DNA from: Archilochus colubris
Taxonomy: Eukaryota; Chordata; Aves; Apodiformes; Trochilidae
Assembly: GCA_023079485.1 (NCBI GenBank)
Contig: CM041108.1
Coordinates: 6,477,321 to 6,541,320, forward strand
Reading direction: 5' to 3'
DNA: 64,000 bases
The position numbers and the translations under genes are program-made. Under the pieces are notes generated by a model. The model saw nothing but the letters and a program-made list of their open reading frames with translations, searched no databases and was not told the origin of the DNA. Below, piece by piece: positions 59,784 to 64,000 of this stretch. Positions within the stretch are counted from its first letter, which is position 1; the number at the start of each line of letters is the position of its first letter.

Positions 59784-61821
59784 GTCCCTGGAGAAAAAGA
59801 GTGAGCGAGTGAGACTGGCTGACACTTAAAGGGCTAGCAGCTCCCTTATGTGCTGTGAAAATTAATCAGCGCTGTGGCTCACCATTTTGCTCCAGGCTAG
59901 AGCAGAGCCCTCATTGAGGTTCGTGGGGAGGCAGAAGAGGAGGAGAGAGCAACTAACGACTCGCTAGTTAGGAAGTGGTGAAAGGCCAAGCTGTGCACGA
60001 ATGATGCCACTAACTAACCTGGAGTGCTGGGGTGGGCGCTGTGTATAGCTGTGCGGCAGCTCTTGGGCAGGCAGGTGGGCACCATAGAGTGCCAGCCATC
60101 CACTGGCTCAGCCTGGGAGGGAGGCAGGTGTTGAAAAGTCCCTTGTGCGGGCAGGGAATTGACTGGCAGTGGGTGGTGAGCTGCAACCTGTGCCTTGTGA
60201 ACATCGCCGTCTTTGGGGGATCGTGGATCTGACAAGCGTGTTTTGCTCTTTGCTTGTGCGTTGTTCTGGGGACTGTGTTTTGCCCTAGCAGAGCAATGGT
60301 ATGCTGATGGTATGTCTTTGGGCCTGCCTTTTGGCAAGCCAAGAGCAGCATGTGTTGTGCTGCTGAGCTCTCGCAGTGCTATTTAGAGATGCAGGGCTTG
60401 GTCTGGAGCCGGTGCTTCCTGTCCCTGGGTGGCAGAAGAAATCTGTACACAGCATCTGGCCTGCATGGTCCAGATGGGAGGAGAAGACCGTGGGCCCAGT
60501 AACCCTCATGTGCTGGGAAATTTCTCTGCCCCTGCACAGGAAAGGTTCTTGAATACATTGTGGGGGTGTCATGAAAAGCACATAGTATATGCAAGAAAAC
60601 AATAATGCCTCAGCTTCCATAAACATGTGGTTTGCTCTCCTTTCCCCCTTCTCCCCAAGAAGTAGAGAAGACTGTGACTCTGCAGCTTTGGGGTCACTGG
60701 CTGAGGTAATGAGGATGCTGTAGCAGGGCTTGATGCAAGAAGAGTTATATGCTCTAGATGAAGAAAACCAGTTGTTCTCATGGGATTGTGCATCTTTCTG
60801 ACTGGGACTGTCTCTGAGGGTTTAGCCATGAATGGGGTTTAGGCCAGGAATAGTCAGTGTGCAAGAGCTTTGTCTGGAGGTCAGAGATGACCTCCAGATG
60901 CTCCAGTAGCCTCTGAGGTGAGGCTAGCTGATGTTCCACAGTGCATGTGCCATGTTGAAGACTTCTCCTAGGAGGCACTCATAAGCCAGGCAGCATGTTA
61001 GCTGCAATTAGCAGGGGTGCCTGACGAACTGAGGGTTGGTAGAAGCTTTTCAAAATGTGCAATGGGCTCAGGTACTGTGGAGCTGTGTCCTGGTCATCCC
61101 TAATGCCCATGCTGAGCTCCCAGGGGAAGAATGCAAGCCTAAGGGAGAAAGATCCTGCAAAGAGGGCTGCTGCAGCATTGCTCAGATGCATGCCTGCCCC
61201 CCATCCCAGAAGTGTGCTCTGCCCTAAATGCCTCTTCCCCGAAGGGCTCTGCCTTAGGCTTTTGGGTGACTGGGAGAGTTGGGCTGGGTCTGGAGCAGGG
61301 GAGCCTCACCCTGCAATCCCAGCAGGCCTGTGGGACGTTGCATCATCCTCCTGGGCTGGAAGCTTCTGCTGAAGTGGATGCTCCCTCACCCAGGGCCTTG
61401 GATCAGGAGCTGGAACTGCTTAGCTGATGAGTGCCTGCGCTTCATGGCTCTGCCCTTCCCTTGTATTCTGCCATCATAAGGGCCAGGCTGGCATGGAGCA
61501 CACTGTTCCAGTCATGACCTCAGAAATGAGGGCTCCTGTGTCCATGCCTGTGCCTTGGAGCGCTGGCAAGCCTGCCATTCCTGGGTGGGAGTTTGCTGCA
61601 GAGTAGGATCCTTTGCGTGAAGGGGCTGAGGCCAATTCCTGGGACAAGCATCTCTGGGTCATGTCTTTCTGCAGGCTCTGCCTGACCCTGGGGCTGAGCA
61701 GCAACCCAGTGCCCGTGTCAGGGGCACCCTGCTCACTCACTGCCTTCTTTTCTTGCAGGTTTCTGAGCCCAGGGGCTGGGAGCTCTCTCCACTGGCGCTG
61801 TGGGAAGCTTCAGCCAATCCA

Positions 61822-63640
61822 ATGCACCCTGACAACAAACTGCCCAGCCATGGCAAGGCAGGCAGCAGCAGTGCCCCAGCCCAGCACCACAACGTGAGCC
61901 AAGCACCTACCTGCAATCTGGGCTCGAAGGGTGTGGGGACAGGAAGCCATGGCAGCAAGGCCACTCAGATCTCCCCTGGAAACTCTGGACTGAAAAACAG
62001 CCAGAACACTGTCCCAAACTTCAGCTCCTTGAAGGGCAAGGTGAAACGGGAACGAAGCATCTCGGTGGACTCTGGAGAACAGCGAGAAGCCAGCACCCCT
62101 TCACAGGACACAGAATCAAAAGGTAATGCTCTCCTAAACCTTGCCTCAGCATGTCCTCCTTGCAGTTGCTCCAAGCGTCCTGGCAGGACCTGGGATGGGA
62201 GCAGCTGTGAGCATCTGGGATTTCTTTGCTGGGACTTCTGTCTGGGCTTGTCCTGGCTGCCTCTGCATCTTTGCATCACTGCTTGTTGCATCTGTGGTTT
62301 TGGGACCAGAGTGGCTGGGCATTGTATTCATGTTTCATTCCCTAAACTGTTACACTGGGAATTTGGACTTCTAGCTTTCATGGACTACTAAGGCCAGCTA
62401 AGCAAGAAGCATGGTTTTTTGAAACTGCACCAGACGCTCCTGCTGTGCAATGTGCCAACTGTCAACTTGGGACCAAGTTGAGTTGTTTTCTGTCTTCTTG
62501 CTTTTGGCAAAGAACTGCCTTTGTGGTGTTCTTGCAGCTGCCCGACAACGCGGTCATGGTTAGCAAGTGAGGGTCACTATCTGAACAGTTCTGTGCTTTT
62601 GTCAGCAATGGATGACTCTTGTGTTACAGCACATGGCTGCTGGAAAAGGGCTGAGTCAGTGCTTCCAAATCCTTTGCCCTGCCTCTCCTCACCAGCCATG
62701 CCTGTTGCGTCTTGCATTCCACTGAGTGCTTTGCTCAATGGCTGCACAGGATGCTTGATCATCTTGCAGGGGATTGTTGGAACAGAGTTCCTAGTAGTGT
62801 GCTTAGTGTCAACCATCATTCATACCCAGTCCCCAGATGCAGAGCCACTGATCTGGCTTGTGCCCCTCAGCATGATGTAAAAAAAAAAAAATGGAGGCCA
62901 GAACAGTATTACATTACAGTTAAAGCACCACAGGACTGGAATTTATCCCCTCTGTGTTTTATTTCTTTCCCTGAGTCCCTAGGTGCTTCTAAATAAGCCA
63001 CTTCCTCTTGGAGCTGCATCAGCCCTATCTGAGAAATGGAGGGAGCATCTGAGTTCATAGAGGGCATTAAAGACTCTTGCCTGATTGATGTCTGCAAATG
63101 GCATGGTCTGTCTCTTGTTCCTACATAGGATGTGGATGTGCCCTCCCATTCCATTTTCAGGTTTTAACTAAAGCACAGACCCCTTAAAATTAGGCTTAAT
63201 GCTCAAAGGTTTGGAGCAGCAGTTGGACATATCCCATGTTTTCACACTCCCTTCAGACAGTAAGAAATACATATTCTGAACTGGTATCCGTCACAGGTGA
63301 GTCTTCGCCAGATCTGGCTGCAAAGGCAATGAGTCCAGATCGAGCAGATGCTTCAGGGTCTTTACAAGGGCTGGGCAGGTGTTGGTGTAAGGCTTCTTGC
63401 TCAGTGCATCCTGGCTGCGTTGGCAGTGCCAGCATGCAGCACGCAACTAGGTAGGGTCCCAGGCTTCCCAGCCCCTGCCAGGTCTCCAGCTCTTCTGATG
63501 GCTCTGTCCCTTTCCAGGTGAGGTGGCTCCCCGTAGCAAGCGACGTTGCGTGCTGGAAAGGAAGCAGCCATACAGCGGGGACGAATGGTGCTCTGGGCCG
63601 GACAGCGAGGAAGACGACAAGCCCATCAGCAGTGCACACA
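61822..63640 (+). CDS. BCL9L: BCL9L (BCL9-2), Wnt/beta-catenin co-activator, N-terminal part
   Basis: Two coding exons are visible: 61759-62122 and 63518-63640. The frame is open from the acceptor at 61759 in phase 0. The first ATG, at 61822, starts MHPDNKLPSHGKAG, aligning with the internal MHPENKLTNHGK of human BCL9L, so it is the likely start. Upstream in-frame residues would be coding only if an earlier exon supplies a start. Recognisable stretches are NVSQAPTCNLGSKGVG, SSLKGKVKRERSISVDSGEQ and, in the next exon, EVAPRSKRRCVLERKQPYSG followed by DEWCSGPDSEEDDKPIS; two basic clusters (KVKRER, RSKRRC) may be nuclear signals. BCL9L bridges Pygopus and beta-catenin on TCF target genes; the Pygopus-binding HD1 and beta-catenin-binding HD2 are encoded beyond the right edge. 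The second exon begins with GT, giving one extra glycine (SKGEVAP) compared with human EAKEVAP. About 140 codons of a protein of about 1,500 are present. Confidence 0.95.
62123..63517 (+). other. BCL9L: BCL9L intron between the two visible coding exons
   Basis: Donor AAAAG/GTAATG at 62123 and acceptor CCCTTTCCAG ending at 63517. It holds a 13-base A run at 62879-62891. No repeat element or RNA gene is recognised. Confidence 0.85.
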
Positions 63641-64000
63641 GTGAGTATTTACCTCCTTACAGGCTTAGAAGCATGAATCAAGCCAGGTCCTTACAGCAGC
63701 CCAGCAGGGCAGATGGCACTGTCACCTCTACCTTTGCCTGAGTGTGCTGACTCAGGTGGGTGCATGCCATTGGTGGGCTGTTGCCATTGGTGGCTTTTGT
63801 GCTGGGATATGGTTGTGGTTGTGCAGTGAGGTGTGGGACCGATTTTATGAAGATGGTACTAAGGTGTTGGGGTTGAATGTCCTTGCTGTACATTGTTTTG
63901 TCGGACCCAAGAACCACAGCTGATGGGTAACATGGGAGTGTGTAAAACCAGGCAGAGGGTGGCCTTTGTGCTGTCTTCTCCAGGATGTTCTCTTGTGCTT
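63641..64000 (+). other. BCL9L: Start of the next BCL9L intron
   Basis: Begins with the donor CACA/GTGAGTATT at 63641 and runs off the window. No further exon is seen. Confidence 0.85.

Larger units (their letters stand above)
28612..61758 (+). other. BCL9L: Long first intron of BCL9L (33 kb)
   Basis: Bounded by the donor at 28612 and the acceptor TCTTTTCTTGCAG ending at 61758. The CpG island continues to about 28990. No other gene is recognised on either strand. Content that can be named: a CR1 element (30933-31830), A-rich runs (38481-38587), a solo LTR (39477-40026), a 21-base poly(A) run (41683-41703), a 17-base poly(T) run (53129-53145), and candidate enhancer motifs near 44130 and 59768. 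Additional 5' UTR exons may be hidden here; they cannot be found without transcripts. Confidence 0.5.

Overview
This window is vertebrate nuclear DNA, almost certainly from a bird. All recognisable genes are intron-containing and spliced at GT..AG borders. Two pieces of CR1, the dominant avian LINE, are present (6704-6795 and 30933-31830). The solo LTR at 39477-40026 is of a type I know from avian ERV-L families. The gene order TRAPPC4 - RPS25 - CENATAC (CCDC84) - FOXR1 - BCL9L is the mirror image of human 11q23.3, which corresponds to chicken chromosome 24. No species can be named from this sequence.

The left 10 kb is gene-dense. The first four coding exons of TRAPPC4 (80-898, minus) face RPS25 (1034-2254, plus) across a 135-bp shared CpG-rich promoter with two ETS sites and a 5' TOP start. 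CENATAC (3267-6044, minus) converges on RPS25. I could assemble all but one of its exon borders in frame, the doubt being the acceptor of a microexon. Upstream of it lies FOXR1 (8285-10131, minus), a divergent forkhead gene assembled from five exons.

From 10.1 kb to about 28 kb I recognise no coding gene. UPK2 would be expected here from the mammalian order, but I could not see it. The stretch has several CpG-rich patches, a close CTCF motif match, a palindromic RFX X-box, perfect hairpins and clusters of homeodomain and TCF-like motifs. At about 28.1-28.6 kb a very CpG-rich exon with a strong donor at 28612 is the likely non-coding first exon of BCL9L. A 33-kb intron follows, holding the CR1 element and the solo LTR. 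The first coding exons of BCL9L lie at 61759-62122 and 63518-63640, and the gene runs off the right edge.

The genes have ordinary cellular roles and do not form one pathway: vesicle tethering (TRAPPC4), translation (RPS25), the minor spliceosome (CENATAC), germline or early transcription (FOXR1) and Wnt/beta-catenin co-activation (BCL9L). I found no CRISPR array, tRNA, rRNA or novel multi-gene system. The more interesting signals are regulatory or structural: a microexon with a tandem acceptor in CENATAC, the divergent FOXR1, a uORF in the BCL9L leader, a 29-bp perfect hairpin and an adjacent E-box/MEF2 pair. All motif-based functions are inferences.
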